A stretch of DNA of 64,000 nucleotides from Drosophila miranda (Eukaryota; Arthropoda; Insecta; Diptera; Drosophilidae), in assembly GCF_003369915.1 (NCBI RefSeq), contig NW_022881603.1, forward strand, positions 18,597,515-18,661,514. Direction: 5' to 3'. The position numbers and the translations under genes are program-made. The notes under the pieces were generated by a model that worked only from the letters and a program-made list of their open reading frames with translations, was not told the DNA's origin and made no database searches. Position 1 is the stretch's first letter. Every line of letters starts with the position of its first letter. Positions 32,638 through 44,825 of the stretch are shown here, in pieces.

Positions 32638-35600
32638 TTATGCATCACATTTATCCAATTTCTGAAGAGCGCTCTTGATAGCAGCCAATTTGGCTTGGTC
32701 CTTGTTGGAGCCGAAACCAGTGACCCGAATGGTCTTCTCCATGCAGGTGAACTGGCAGTACATCATCACAACGTCCTTGTCTACCAGGGCGGACCGTAGA
32801 CGGGATTGGCCAGCTTGTGCTCATGGAGCTGACAAATCGGGCTGATGGGTATATTCTGGGAGAATTCCTTCAGCTCGGGCTCAAACAAATGGTAGATCAT
32901 CTGCCAGGTTGTCTGCAGATCCCGGCAATCCAGGTAGACGGCCGCGATAAGGGCCTCCAGGACATCGCCTAAAGCCTTGGCGACATCTACGTTTTGCGTC
33001 AAGTTGAAAGCACCGATGCGTGGACCGTCTTCCGACTCATTTTCCATGGCCATTTCCACTTCATCGTCCAAGTCCAGAATAACGGGCTGCACATCTCTCT
33101 CCTCGAGCAGAAAGCGTACATGATTCGTAACTCTGTGTCCCTGGCTCTCTTGGAATTTCACAAACTTGCTGATGGTCTCAGATAGCAACGCGTTCTCTGC
33201 CAGAATGAAGAGGTGCAGCTTGTGGCGCACGCAGATGCATCCCAGTGTCATGTTATTGACCAATGCCGAGCGCAGATCCGTGAGCTCGCCCGGACGCAGC
33301 TTGGTATTGTTTTCGAAAATGTATGCAGAGATGAGAAAATCGAGTATGGCATCGCCAATGAACTCCAGCTCCTGGTAGCAGCCGGTCAAGCGATTGGTGG
33401 GAAACGACGGATGCGTCAGGGCCTGCAAGAGGAAGCCCCGAGACCGGAATTCGTAGCCCAGATTCTGCTCTAAATAGGAGTGGTTGATCAGGAAGCCATC
33501 AATATCGTCAGGGCTCGCGTTGGCTCGCATCTTGGTGCTCTTCAACTGAAGATCGAGCAGCTGCGACAATGGCTTATCAACGTCCGGCTTGCAAATGCCG
33601 AAGTATTCCAGCATGCGGAAGCCATGTTGCAATCCATAGTTTCTCACAACGACTCCCAGAAGGGCCTCCAGAGTGTCAGCCACCACCTTGTTCTGAACAG
33701 CGACCTCACCAAAGAAGTAGTTCACGCCGGAGGAGAAGTCTCGGCCGGCGTAATAGCCTTGCTGATTGCTCTTGCAACTTTGCATAAAGCGACGATAGGT
33801 ATCCTCGTTGCAACGACCTGCCAGAATCTCCTCGTCACTAAGGGCCAGATTGAAGAGATTATGGGGACCAATCAGTTTGGCAAAGCTCGGCTGCTCCGTC
33901 CACACATCCAAGACATCTTCGGGCAGATTAATGCTGGGCGGAAGCCACGTTAATCTGGGGTCGAACAGACAGCATCTAATACGACTGGGAATATCCGTCT
34001 TCCTGAGGCAATACATCAGGTTCTTGTTGGACACCAGCCTCGACTTTAGCTGCGTGAGCGTGCCTTCGTTCCAGTCGGGATACCTGCTGGCCAGGTAAAG
34101 ACTGGCACTCATCTTGAGAAACGAGTCACCCAATAGCTCCGCTCGCTCCATATCATAAACATCGGCAGATCCCGCTGTGGTGATGGCCGCCAGGAACTCA
34201 CCCTGGTGGGCCGGAGTGATGTGATCATCGGAGACGCTCTTCATCAGAACCGGCAACACATTCAACGACTGAACTGCGTCTCCAGCCAGAACTCCCTGTC
34301 GTCCTGCTCCATTTTGTCGAGAGACGCCACTTGGCCGGATATAAAATTGTTGTAATAGTTCAACTCCACGGTATAGGCGGACATGATGTTCCGGGGTAGG
34401 TCTACGGGTTCCAGGTACTGCTGCCACGAATGTTGTAAGTCGTGTATCTGCAGTGTCTTCATCCCAATCTCAACTTCTTTGATGGGTAGGGGCTCCAGAA
34501 TGGAGCGTGACCCTTCTTCATAATCATTGGGAACGGCATTGCCATGGGAATCCACATTGCGGCGCAACGACCAGTCGATCTCCAAGAGCTTTGGCCTATA
34601 GTCAATTCCATTTTGAGGCAGATGTTGCAGCCCCAGGTAGGTGGTATTGAAGCGTTGTCGTAATGCCTCAGCATGCAGCATGAAGTGGAGCCGGTTCAAG
34701 ATGCTGGGTAGAAACACTGCTTTTATCCAGAGGTCGCCGGGGAAATCGAAATTAAAGCAGAGCTCCGGAATGAGGATGATCTTGACCCTGGCCTTGCTCT
34801 GGGCCGACGTCTTGCCCCGCTGCTGGACATAGAAGTTCAGTTGCTCCGTAAGCTCGCGCACCTCGATCAGGAACTGGTCCATGCGAACAATTCCTTCGAT
34901 GTCATCGCCATACTTGGACGTGGTGAACTCGCCATAGCTCGTGTTCTGGTGGTTGCTTTCCATCAGGCTGCTCGGAGTCAGGTCTCTGCGCACCTTGTCC
35001 ACGAGCATTCGCTTGCTCGCGAAGTTGTCATACCACTGAGTCACAATTTTCCTTTCACAATGTTCCTTGGGCTGCTTCACACTGACAGGCTTCGGGGTGG
35101 GCAGACGCTGGAACTGACGGACCAGCGGCCAGTCCACCACATTCTGATGCTCTGCGCCAACGGCTAGAGGCACGATCAGGTAGGAGTTGTCCTTGCCTCG
35201 ACGATCCAGTACAAAGCAGGGATGCCAGATCTTCAACAGATCGCGGAACAGCATTCCATGGAACTGATGCAGTTGCTCCAGCTGCTCCGCACTTGCAATA
35301 ACCAGCTCTCGCGGGTGCTCCCTAACCTGCACATGCAATGGGCCCTGGTTGCAGAACAGCGGCATCTTCGAGAGAGGCGGCTGCTGCTTCCTCAGCAGCA
35401 ACGCAAAGTTCCTACCCGACAGCATGTTGTCGTGGATGTGCTCTGTGTAGTCGGTGCGCTCGAACTGCGGCTCCAAAATGATCTCATAGGCATAACAGAC
35501 TTCACCCACCCGTGGACGGCAATCGTAGAACTCCGGAAGTCATGGGATCGCTCTGGAATGATTCGAACATGATTACTGACTGTCGACGCTGGGTAGTCCA

Positions 35601-38600
35601 TTTTGGGCTTACATAAATTTTATCCCGCACGGACGAGCTGAGTGGAAGTTCGATAGAGACGACTTCTTTGGTTGCGGCCTGTGTGCCAAAGAGTTCCCGC
35701 TTCTGGTCCCAACTGATTAGTGTGATCCAGGGCTCCACGAAGCGAGAATGCATCCAAGGGCAGGCTCTGGCAGTAGCGGTGGAGCAGCATCAGGGCACTG
35801 CTAGGCAGCAGCACGGCACCTTTTTCGTTTATAAATGGTGGGATCAATTCGTGGAAGTGATCGGCTATCTCTTGCATCAGGGGTTCGGCCCGATCCAGGA
35901 CGCGATCCTTTAAATACTCTCCGATGTCGGTATGGGCTTGGCGATATTGATTGATTTGTTGGTTGGTTTTTATGCGGTCAAGCTCTGAGGAAAAAAGCAC
36001 AAACTGGGCCTCCTTGGATCGAGCCCGCCCCTTCGTCTGCACGTACATGTTAAATGTCTTTAAAGGATCCAGGATAAACACGTAATTGCAGGCCTTTACA
36101 TCGATGCCTTCCTCTAGAACGCTCGAACAGACCATCAGGTTGGCTTCGCCATCCCTAAATTGATGAATGGCCTTTGATGAGGATTGCGACAGGGGAGAAT
36201 AATATACTTTTAATATAATGTTCTGTGCTGAGGCCCGAGGCATAACGTACCGACTTTTGCCACTTGCGCTCCAGGACGCTCTCACAATCCGCTGAAACTG
36301 AGTTGCGGCCCACCATAAACTGCGGCACGAGAACATCGCGCAGCGCCGGAATAACCGCAATGAACTTCTTCAACAATTGGTATATGCATTTGCTCGTATA
36401 CCGGCGCTCAACGAAGACCAAGCAGCAAATATGCTTGGCATCCTTGCCCGAGAACGTTTTCTGCACGTAATGCAAAAATCTCTGCACCTTGGGAGTCGAA
36501 AAGATCATGATGGTTTCCTCCGTGTGGACTGCGTCATCGGGTTCCGTATCATCGTCGACCAAATCGCGAAGCTTTTTCTTTAGCATGTGATTGATCCGGT
36601 TACACAGACAGATGGCCAACTTATATAAGTGGGTCAGGGCAAGGGTTGATGATGATGCAGCTTGATTTCAAACTCTAGAATCACCGATACTATGGCCATG
36701 GCTGCCGAATATACGCCGTAGTGCTCCAGCTGGTACTGGAAGTCGTTGAGCAGAGTCTTTATATATCCTTTCTTGGGCGGATCGCGGGGGGTCGACAGTC
36801 CCTTGGAATAGCGCGTAGGCTGTTTGCCAATCTCCAAATCGTCTAGGCGTACGTAGAAGTGCTCAATGCATCTATGTATGGCGTGCCCGATCACAAGGCT
36901 CCCCACTTGGTCTGGATAAGTCACTAAACACTCACTTGGTTTGGTGGAGTAGCTGCAAAAAATAAACAGAACTGCTATAGCGTGATTTCTTCTATGGAAA
37001 GGGCTTAAAAGGTCTCACAGCATCACGTTTTTCAATTCCTCCGTGTCGGACACGGACAGCTCTCTGAGCTTTTGAGCGACCAGCTTAAATTCGTTGCCTT
37101 TAATGAGTACACCCGTCAGTCCCAAAACGCGCGGCAGTGGCGTGTTTCGGTCAGCGAGTAAAAACAGATGCATGAACTCATGGTAGGGATGGTGGCCAGT
37201 GCCATTGTGGCACTCGTCTATAATCACGATGCTCACAGAGCTCAGCTCCAAGTACTTCTGGGTGACCATATTCAACATGACTTGGGCTGTGCCCACCAGA
37301 ACCTATTGTCGTTGCAAGATATAAGAAAATTCAATTAGAAAAAAAAAAGCCAGGGCCAACTTTGTAAAGCAATTGGAAGCACAAATACTAGTGCATCCGT
37401 TCTATATAAACGAATATCAGAAATGCATATTGGTTTGATGAGGCGTCATGAGCTCGACACTAACTTGGCTATCGCTTATTTCGTGGCTCCATTTTATCTT
37501 CGACCAGTCGTCGACGCCCTGCTCCCCCACAAAGAACCCCACTTTGAGATTTGAGAACTTCTTCACGGCCATTGCCTGCTGGCGGGCTAGCTCGACTGTA
37601 TTGCACATAAATATAGCTCGTTTTCCGCCCTCCTCGATTGATCTGTAGGAGTGTAAACAAATCCGAGAATTCAGTTCAACAGCTACATACATATGTACAT
37701 ATTTGCTTATGTATGAGTGTGTTTGCAAAATTCCAGTATGAAACGAGGGGGAACGTTGTGAGTCACCGCAACTCTACAGTTATACCCGATACTTAGTCAG
37801 TATGGCTCTCCTCCGGCAGACGCAGCTAATATTAAACGACACGACAAATTGTGCGTGCGAGAGAGACAGAAAATCAGTCTGAGCGTGACGTCGGGCGCTG
37901 CGTAGCCAGTGCAAATTGATTTGTTCCTTTTGGGTATAAAAATGATCCGATCTGATCCAGATTCAGCAGTCTGATAGATATGGTCATTATCTATAATTCT
38001 GCGTTTTTAGTTTTCTCGAATCTGCAATATTGTGGATGCAACAGATTTTCGTCCTTTGTGGGGGCGGAAGGGGGTGGGGCGAAATTCTGAGATATACGTT
38101 TTATAGTGAGATCTAACAGAAGTACGGATACCAAACTTGGTTACTCTAGCCTTAATAGTCTCTGAGATTTGTGGATGCCCCAGATTTTCGTCCTTTGCGG
38201 GGGCGAAAGGGGGTGTGGCGAAATTTGGACACGAAACGGTCAAGGTCCGATATCACAGGAGTGTGGATACCAAATTTGGTTGCTCTGGCTCTTATAGGTT
38301 CTGAGATCCTTGAACTCATATTTTGCAATTGGCAAAGCCGACCATGAAACCTGTGTGTTAGAGAGAGACAGAGCGAGAAAGAATGAAATTGTTTTCTTGA
38401 TTCTGGCTATAATAATTATACGATCTGGTTGAGATTTTACACTCTAGAACATATAGTCATCCTCTACGATTCTGCGTTTTTGGTTTTATCGTATCTTTAA
38501 AAATGTGGATGCCACAGATTTTCGTCCTTTGTGGGGGCGGAAGTGGGCGGGGCGAAGTTTTGAAATATTTTTGTAGCAGTGACATATCACAGAAGTCTGG

Positions 38601-39108
38601 ATCCAAAACAACGTTGCTCTAGCTCTTATAGTCTTTGAGCACTAGGCGCTGAAGGGGGCGGACAGACGGACGGACGGACAGACAGACAGGGCTCAATCGA
38701 CTCGGCCATTGATGCTGATCAAGAATATATATACTTTATGGGGTCGGAAACGATTCCTTCTGGACGTTACACACATCCACTTTTACCACAAATCTAATAT
38801 ACCCCAATACTCATTTTGAGTATCGGGTATAAAAAAATGCAAGCGACTTACTTGTCCATGTCTTTGGAGAATCGCTTCAGGGCCAGGATGGCCACGTATG
38901 TCTTGCCAGATCCGGTCGGCAAGTAGATTATCCCATTGTTCTTCATAATATTATCCACGAGACGCAGCTGATAGCTGCGAGGCTGCAACAAATGCGAATG
39001 CATTTTTACAATTCAGCAAAAAGTACAAACTTATGTACATATACGCACTGGAATTTATATTATTTATACCTTTATTTCGGATTCCCCACTATGCACGTTG
39101 TCTGCCAT
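32638..39108 (-). pseudogene. Dcr-2: Dicer-2, arm A copy (pseudogene)
   Basis: Coding exons read leftward from the ATG at 39108: 39108-39070, 38982-38852 (Walker A 'LPTGSGKT'), 37642-37465, 37302-37019 (with 'DECH'), 36952-36251, 36171-35613, then from 35552 on to the stop at 32638. Domains: DExD/H helicase, DUF283 region, PAZ region, RNase IIIa ('ELLGDSFLK'), RNase IIIb ('[11 protein letters not shown]', '[11 protein letters not shown]') and dsRBD. Dcr-2 makes siRNAs for antiviral and hairpin RNAi. Breaks: a 1-bp deletion near 36640 (shared with arm B; exon 5 is 702 bp where 703 are needed); a 1-bp insertion near 35743; a deletion of a few hundred bp near 35534; about 105 bp lost near 34270; a frameshift near 32785 that removes the dsRBD. 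A 5' UTR intron lies at 39136-39274. Confidence 0.96.
37741..38831 (-). mobile_element. DINE in Dcr-2 intron 2, arm A
   Basis: A full copy placed inside the second coding intron of Dcr-2, on the same strand as the gene. The same insertion at the mirror position in arm B (46555-47653) shows that it predates the palindrome. Confidence 0.95.
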
Positions 39109-40537
39109 GATGATCCTATTTGCTCCGGGTGCCAGCTGAAAGTGATGAAATAAAATAAAATTCAGTGACTGCAGGCACAAGCTCGCCAACTAAGATGATT
39201 GCTGACGTGGCTATAATGACACAGCAGGTTTTTCTGGATGTGGCCAGCTACTAGCTGGAAGTACGGGGACTTACATTTTTGTCCAGTCACCGTTCTCTGT
39301 GTGCGGAAAACACCGCGATGGACGCGCAGGTTGACCGGAAAATGTCTCGCCTCACCTTTGTTTTAATTGAACTTTGTTCCACCGATATATTGTATTGAAC
39401 AAGTATTTGATCAGATAAGATAATAAATTCCAAGAGCTGAATAAATAAATTGCCAAAAAAAGAAAAAAAGAAAATTAAGTCCTGTCACTCAGTATTATCC
39501 GCGGGTTTAGAAATATACCGAAATGTACCGTCTCATTTAAAAAATATACCGTAAATATACTAACGAATTCAAGTTCTATTTTATATATTCCTCGTTTATG
39601 ATATTCCGTGGAATATTACTAGCTATATAGAACATTAAGCCATGCCCACATAATTTTATCCGATTAGTGAATCTATTTGCGAATTGACTAGTTTATTTTA
39701 AACACTGGCTTTTATTGGATCTTGTCTTAAAGAAGGTATTAGTGAAATAGGTCAACCAAAAAACGGTTTTAGCGAAATAAGTCAAAACAAAAAACCGAGG
39801 CTAGTCGTTCATATTGCTCAATTTAGAGATTCCGTTGAATAATTCTGGCTAACTAAAACTCTTAGTTCGGCTCACACAATTTTAGGCCGTTGATACATAC
39901 ATTTTCTACAAAACTGGTTAGTTTTTAGTCCTTGCTTTTGTTGTATTTTGACTTAAACAAGGTTTAAACAAAATAGTTCAACAAAAAAACAGTCGCAATG
40001 TTGCTGGTATTTAAAGACATGATGCGTGTATAGCCCTTTGTATACCCTGTTTTCCAAAATGTTTTTAAAACGTAATTGATGAAGAAATTTTCTCAAATTG
40101 ATATAGGTTAGACATATTCATGCATGATTATTCTTGGTCTCTGTAGAAAGAAATCGATGAAATAGGTTTAAATATTCCAGAAGGGTATTTCATTGTTGCT
40201 ATCGATAAACGGGAAAACTGCCAACTGCCGAAAAACTGCACCTCGAATGAAATGCTGCTGGACTGCCAGCCTGCTTTAAGTAGAGCGCGAAGTATGAAAG
40301 TGAATGAAAAAAACACCAATGTTTAAAAAAAAATGTATTTAAATAATGTATTAAAATAATTTAAATATTTGTATTTAAAATAAACTTTAAATTTAAGCCC
40401 AGCTATGGTTAACAAACGAATCAAACGCAGCTGTACAAGTACACTTTCAAGTTCAAGTGCGGCTTGGAAGTGCAGTAATTCTTATCAGCAAACAGCTTTG
40501 CATTAGCTTCCGGATTTGAACAGTTAATTCATTCAAA
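39109..40537. other. Divergent promoter region between Dcr-2 and the fibrinogen-like gene, arm A
   Basis: Holds the rest of the Dcr-2 5' UTR (39109-39135, intron 39136-39274, upstream exon from 39275) and AT-rich sequence. Loosely repeated strings ('gaaataggtcaaccaaaaaac', 'aaaatagttcaacaaaaaaac') occur at about 39747 and 39971. No further gene. Confidence 0.6.
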
Positions 40538-41803
40538 ATGCATTTCGTTTGCGATCTCAGTTTAATTTTGATTGCAATACGACTCACAATGGAAAACTAT
40601 TTCGTTTTACTGCTGATTCTTTTGGCTGTACCTTGGTCCTTTGAGGCCACCCCCAAGCTTAAGCCAACCAAGGCTGCCATTATAGACTTGAAGAACAAAA
40701 CTGAAGTAGTACCGTCAAGTAGCATGCCCATTGCCAATGTCACAGCCGTGCACGAGAAGTTGGCAGAAGTCCACATTGATCAGCACAAAACCATTCGCAT
40801 TAGCAAAGGAGATCTGGATGATGTATTGGACGTTTATATGGGTAAAATAGCAGAGAGTGCAGCCCCCATCAAGGACAGAGAAAATGAAATAAACAAGCTT
40901 CAAACCAAGGAACACACTGACGACGATCTACTGAAGATATTTGAGAATCTCACAGAATATACAGCCAAACTGAAGGAAAAGGCGGATCAAATCAAGGAAC
41001 TCGAGCAGAAGGTCAAGGTCTACGAGACCAGATTGAAGAGGAAACAGCACGTGTTGACTGATTTAAGAAAACCGAACACCTCCAGTGCGGCATTGATCGA
41101 TCATCTGAGAGCCAAAGTCGTATATTTTGATGGTAAATTCAGGGAGAAGAAGGACGACCTGTTGGCAGACTGGGAGGCAGCCACCACCTCTTGTATGCCC
41201 TACGGCATGTCGTCTGGGATTCATTTGATCCATTTGCCAGGGTTCCTACCCTTTCTGGTGTCCTGTGAGGGTCTCACGGCCGCCGGTCCTGGATGACCAG
41301 CTCCCAGCCTCATGAGCTCTACATAAGCTTCAGGAGATTCAATGGAGAGTCAAGCTATGCTCACTACGATGACTTGGTTATTGGCAGCGAGGAGGAAGGC
41401 TACGAATTGAAATTGCTCGGCCATTATCAAGGAAATTCCAGCGACGCGCTACGCACCCATGACAAGATGAAATTCTCAACCTTCGATGAATTTACGCATA
41501 TGAATTGCGCCGAGTATCACCACGGAGCCTGGTGGTACGACTTCTGTTCGCGAAGGTAATTCATCCGTCCACTGAGTATCACACAAACACATACGAATTA
41601 TTCAGTTAATATCCTCTTCCCATAGCAATTTGAATGGCAAGTACTTCAAGGACGAGGTGGACAATGTCCAGGGCATTTTCTGGGAGCAATGGTATAGCTT
41701 CAGATCTCTGAGATCCGTACAGGTGCTAGTCCGTCCAAAGAGCCAAATGGAGCTGAACGATTTACCGAGGACCAAGCGTACAGTACCCCTAAAAATTCAT
41801 TAA
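40538..41803 (+). pseudogene. Secreted fibrinogen-domain protein, arm A, internally deleted
   Basis: Exons 40538-41555 and 41626-41803. The N-terminus is a signal peptide, best from the second ATG ('MENYFVLLLILLAVPWSFEA'). A Lys/Glu-rich coiled coil follows (about residues 100-190), then the start of a fibrinogen C-terminal domain ('SCMPYGMSSGIHLI'). At about 41290 the frame breaks: the next block ('SQPHELYISFRRFNGES', 'YHHGAWWYDFCSR') is in another frame, and the fibrinogen core expected in between ('VIQRR...' region) is missing. The same break is in arm B. Family members are secreted lectin-like proteins, some with immune roles; the ligand is unknown. Confidence 0.85.
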
Positions 41804-42363
41804 AATTAATCCCTCCATCAGCTCAACACACACGAATGCCCATTATTTTTAATAATTTACGCGTATTATGTTTGTTTCTAGAGGCTTTAAGAGCATTGTT
41901 AAACCAGATAAATCTCAATACGAAGCCGAGCGCCAAACGCCGAACCCCATTCGTCTTTGTTATTTACTCTTCCGACGCCCGCCCCCCCGCCACCATTCGA
42001 CAGTTGATAAGCTTTCGATTTTTCGCCCTCTCCTCTCCCGGGTACAATAATTACTTCGTTACAGTTCACTGCAGTTCGCTGCTCTAAACATTTGTTTATT
42101 CGCGCACAAGTGATTAGTGCAATTAATTCTCATTTTCATTTTTATTTTCATTTGTGCTCGCATTTCGTTCGCTGTTGCAACAATTTAATGAAATCTAATT
42201 GAGCTCTGACTCTGGTCTTGAAGCGCTTCTATGGGCCTGGTCTGGTCTGCCCCCACCATTTGTCACTTGCACTTTTATTGCCGAGGGACCGCTGTGGGAG
42301 TGGAGAAACTCAATTGGAGTAAATAAAGGCTTGACAAATTAGCCAAAGTCGAGGCATAAAATA
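41804..42363. other. Inner end of palindrome arm A
   Basis: 3' flank of the fibrinogen-like gene, no gene recognised. Palindrome homology stops at 42363, after 'gaggcataaaata'. Confidence 0.6.
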
Positions 42364-42981
42364 TAAATGAATATCGATGCGACGGAGGATTTACGGTCTG
42401 AAAAGAACAATTTTTATTTAAATTGAGTTTATTCCAGTTTCATACAGAATACACCCCCTCCAACTGGATGTTTCCACTTCAAAATAACTGAAGAGAACAC
42501 TTATGTACATTTACAATGCACATATGTGCATTCTATTCATTCCATATGTGCATATGTATGTGTATTTGGATTCACTTTCAATGACATTTCGACAGCACAA
42601 CAGCAAGTTACAACCATTCGGTTAATGGAAACCTAATCGCTCGATTATCGCGATTAAGCATACTAAACTCAAGCAGCGAACTCTAGGGGCCAGGCCATAT
42701 AACAGACATACTTAAATAGTAAATAAATACATTACTTAGTGCTAGATAAGTACACTTCCAGCTAGAAATATCTTCAAGTGGATGATGGCAATATAAGTTG
42801 TACAACTCGTAGCTAACTCTCTACGATTGCCTTGTAAATAACATGGGGCACAGGAGTGGGTGCGAGGTCTACTTCTCCTCCGATTGCCCAGAGCCGTGTG
42901 CCCGCTTTTTGTGCCAGCGCAGACTGGCAAACTGGGCGAATCGTTTGCCGCACGAGCAGCACTTGTACTTCTTCTCGTACT
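42364..42981. other. Palindrome spacer (618 bp)
   Basis: Single-copy sequence between the arms. It consists of the 3' UTR (AATAAA-type signals on the minus strand near 42410-42435) and the last coding codons of a C2H2 zinc-finger gene on the minus strand. Confidence 0.9.
42869..42981 (-). pseudogene. C2H2 zinc-finger gene, 3' end only
   Basis: Read leftward from the palindrome boundary, the frame encodes one finger of the form C-x2-C-x12-H-x4-H ('CCSCGKRFAQFASLRWHKK' and the final 'RAH'), a short tail 'GSGQSEEK' and a stop at 42871-42869. The rest of the gene is absent: the frame is cut by the arm B boundary at 42982. Such proteins normally bind DNA through several fingers; this remnant holds only the last one. 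Confidence 0.8.
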
Positions 42982-43541
42982 TATTTTATGCCTCGACTTT
43001 GGCTAATTTGCCAAGCCTATATTTACTCCAATTGAGTTTCTCCGCTCCCATAGCGGTCCCTCGGCAATAAAAGTGCAAGTGACAAATGGTGGGGGCAGAC
43101 CAGACCAGGCCAATAGAAGCACTTCAAGACCAGAGTCAGAGCTCAATTAGATTTCATTAAATTGTTGCAACAGAGTACGAAATATGAGCACAAATGAAAA
43201 TAAAAATGAAAATGAGAATTAATTGCACTAATCACTTGTGCGCGAATAAACAAATGTCTAGAGCAGCGAACTGCAGTGAACTGTAACGAAGTAATTATTG
43301 TACCCGGGAGAGGAGAGGGCGAAAAATCGAAAGCTTATCAACTGTCGAATGGTGGCGGGGGGGCGGGCGTCGGAAGAGTAAATAACAAAGACGAATGGGG
43401 TTCGGCGTTTGGCGCTCGGCTTCGTATTGAGATTTATCTGGTTTAACAATGCTCTTAAAGCCTCTAGAAACAAACATAATACGCGTAAATTATTAAAAAT
43501 AATGGGCATTCGTGTGTGTTGAGCTGATGGAGGGATTAATT

Positions 43542-44825
43542 TTAATGAATTTTTAGGGGTACTGTACGCTTGGTCCTCGGTAAATCGTTCAGCTCCATTT
43601 GGCTCTTTGGACGGACTAGCACCTGTACGGATCTCAGAGATCTGAAGCTATACCATTGCTCCCAGAAAATGCCCTGGACATTGTCCACCTCGTCCTTGAA
43701 GTACTTGCCATTCAAATTGCTATGGGAAGAGGATATTAACTGAATAATTCGTATGTGTTTGTGTGATACTCAGTGGACGGATGAATTACCTTCGCGAACA
43801 GAAGTCGTACCACCAGGCTCCGTGGTGATACTCGGCGCAATTCATATGCGTAAATTCATCGAAGGTTGAGAATTTCATCTTGTCATGGGTGCGTAGCGCG
43901 TCGCTGGAATTTCCTTGATAATGGCCGAGCAATTTCAATTCGTAGCCTTCCTCCTCGCTGCCAATAACCAAGTCATCGTAGTGAGCATAGCTTGACTCTC
44001 CATTGAATCTCCTGAAGCTTATGTAGAGCTCATGAGGCTGGGAGCTGGTCATCCAGGACCGGCGGCCGTGAGACCCTCACAGGACACCAGAAAGGGTAGG
44101 AACCCTGGCAAATGGATCAAATGAATCCCAGACGACATGCCGTAGGGCATACAAGAGGTGGTGGCTGCCTCCCAGTCTGCCAACAGGTCGTCCTTCTTCT
44201 CCCTGAATTTACCATCAAAATATACGACTTTGGCTCTCAGATGATCGATCAATGCCGCACTGGAGGTGTTCGGTTTTCTTAAATCAGTCAACACGTGCTG
44301 TTTCCTCTTCAATCTGGTCTCGTAGACCTTGACCTTCTGCTCGAGTTCCTTGATTTGATCCGCCTTTTCCTTCAGTTTGGCTGTATATTCTGTGAGATTC
44401 TCAAATCTCTTCAGTAGATCGTCGTCAGTGTGTTCCTTGGTTTGAAGCTTGTTTATTTCATTTTCTCTGTCCTTGATGGGGGCTGCACTCTCTGCTATTT
44501 TACCCATATAAACGTCCAATACATCATCCAGATCTCCTTTGCTAATGCGAATGGTTTTGTGCTGATCAATGTGGACTTCTGCCAACTTCTCGTGCACGGC
44601 TGTGACATTGGCAATGGGCATGCTACTTGACGGTACTACTTCAGTTTTGTTCTTCAAGTCTATAATGGCAGCCTTGGTTGGCTTAAGCTTGGGGGTGGCC
44701 TCAAAGGACCAAGGTACAGCCAAAAGAATCAGCAGTAAAACGAAATAGTTTTCCATTGTGAGTCGTATTCTCCGAACCATGCATATTGCAATCAAAATTA
44801 AACTGAGATCGCAAACGAAATGCAT
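43542..44825 (-). pseudogene. Secreted fibrinogen-domain protein, arm B, internally deleted
   Basis: Exons 44825-43790 and 43719-43542. It is the mirror of the arm A gene with the same missing fibrinogen core and frame break near 44052. It has an 18-bp in-frame insertion between the two possible start codons and Arg in place of Ile in 'LLKRFENLTEY'. Otherwise it is the same: signal peptide, coiled coil, incomplete fibrinogen domain. Confidence 0.85.

Larger units (their letters stand above)
32500..42363. repeat. Palindrome arm A (about 9.9 kb)
   Basis: This segment is the inverted copy of 42982-53139. It contains Dcr-2 (minus), a DINE in Dcr-2 intron 2, the divergent promoter region and a fibrinogen-domain gene (plus). 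Positions in the fibrinogen region pair by simple reflection (stop 41803 with 43542), with an 18-bp insertion in arm B. Confidence 0.97.

Noticed and set aside
33480-33953. Plus-strand frames opposite Dcr-2 arm A (also 34841-35167, and minus frames opposite arm B)
   Set aside because: Antisense shadows of RNase III and PAZ-region exons.
41836-42087. 83-codon frame near the arm A inner end, repeated inverted at 43258-43509
   Set aside because: Identical only because it lies within the palindrome; no domain, no conserved start context, 3' flank of another gene.
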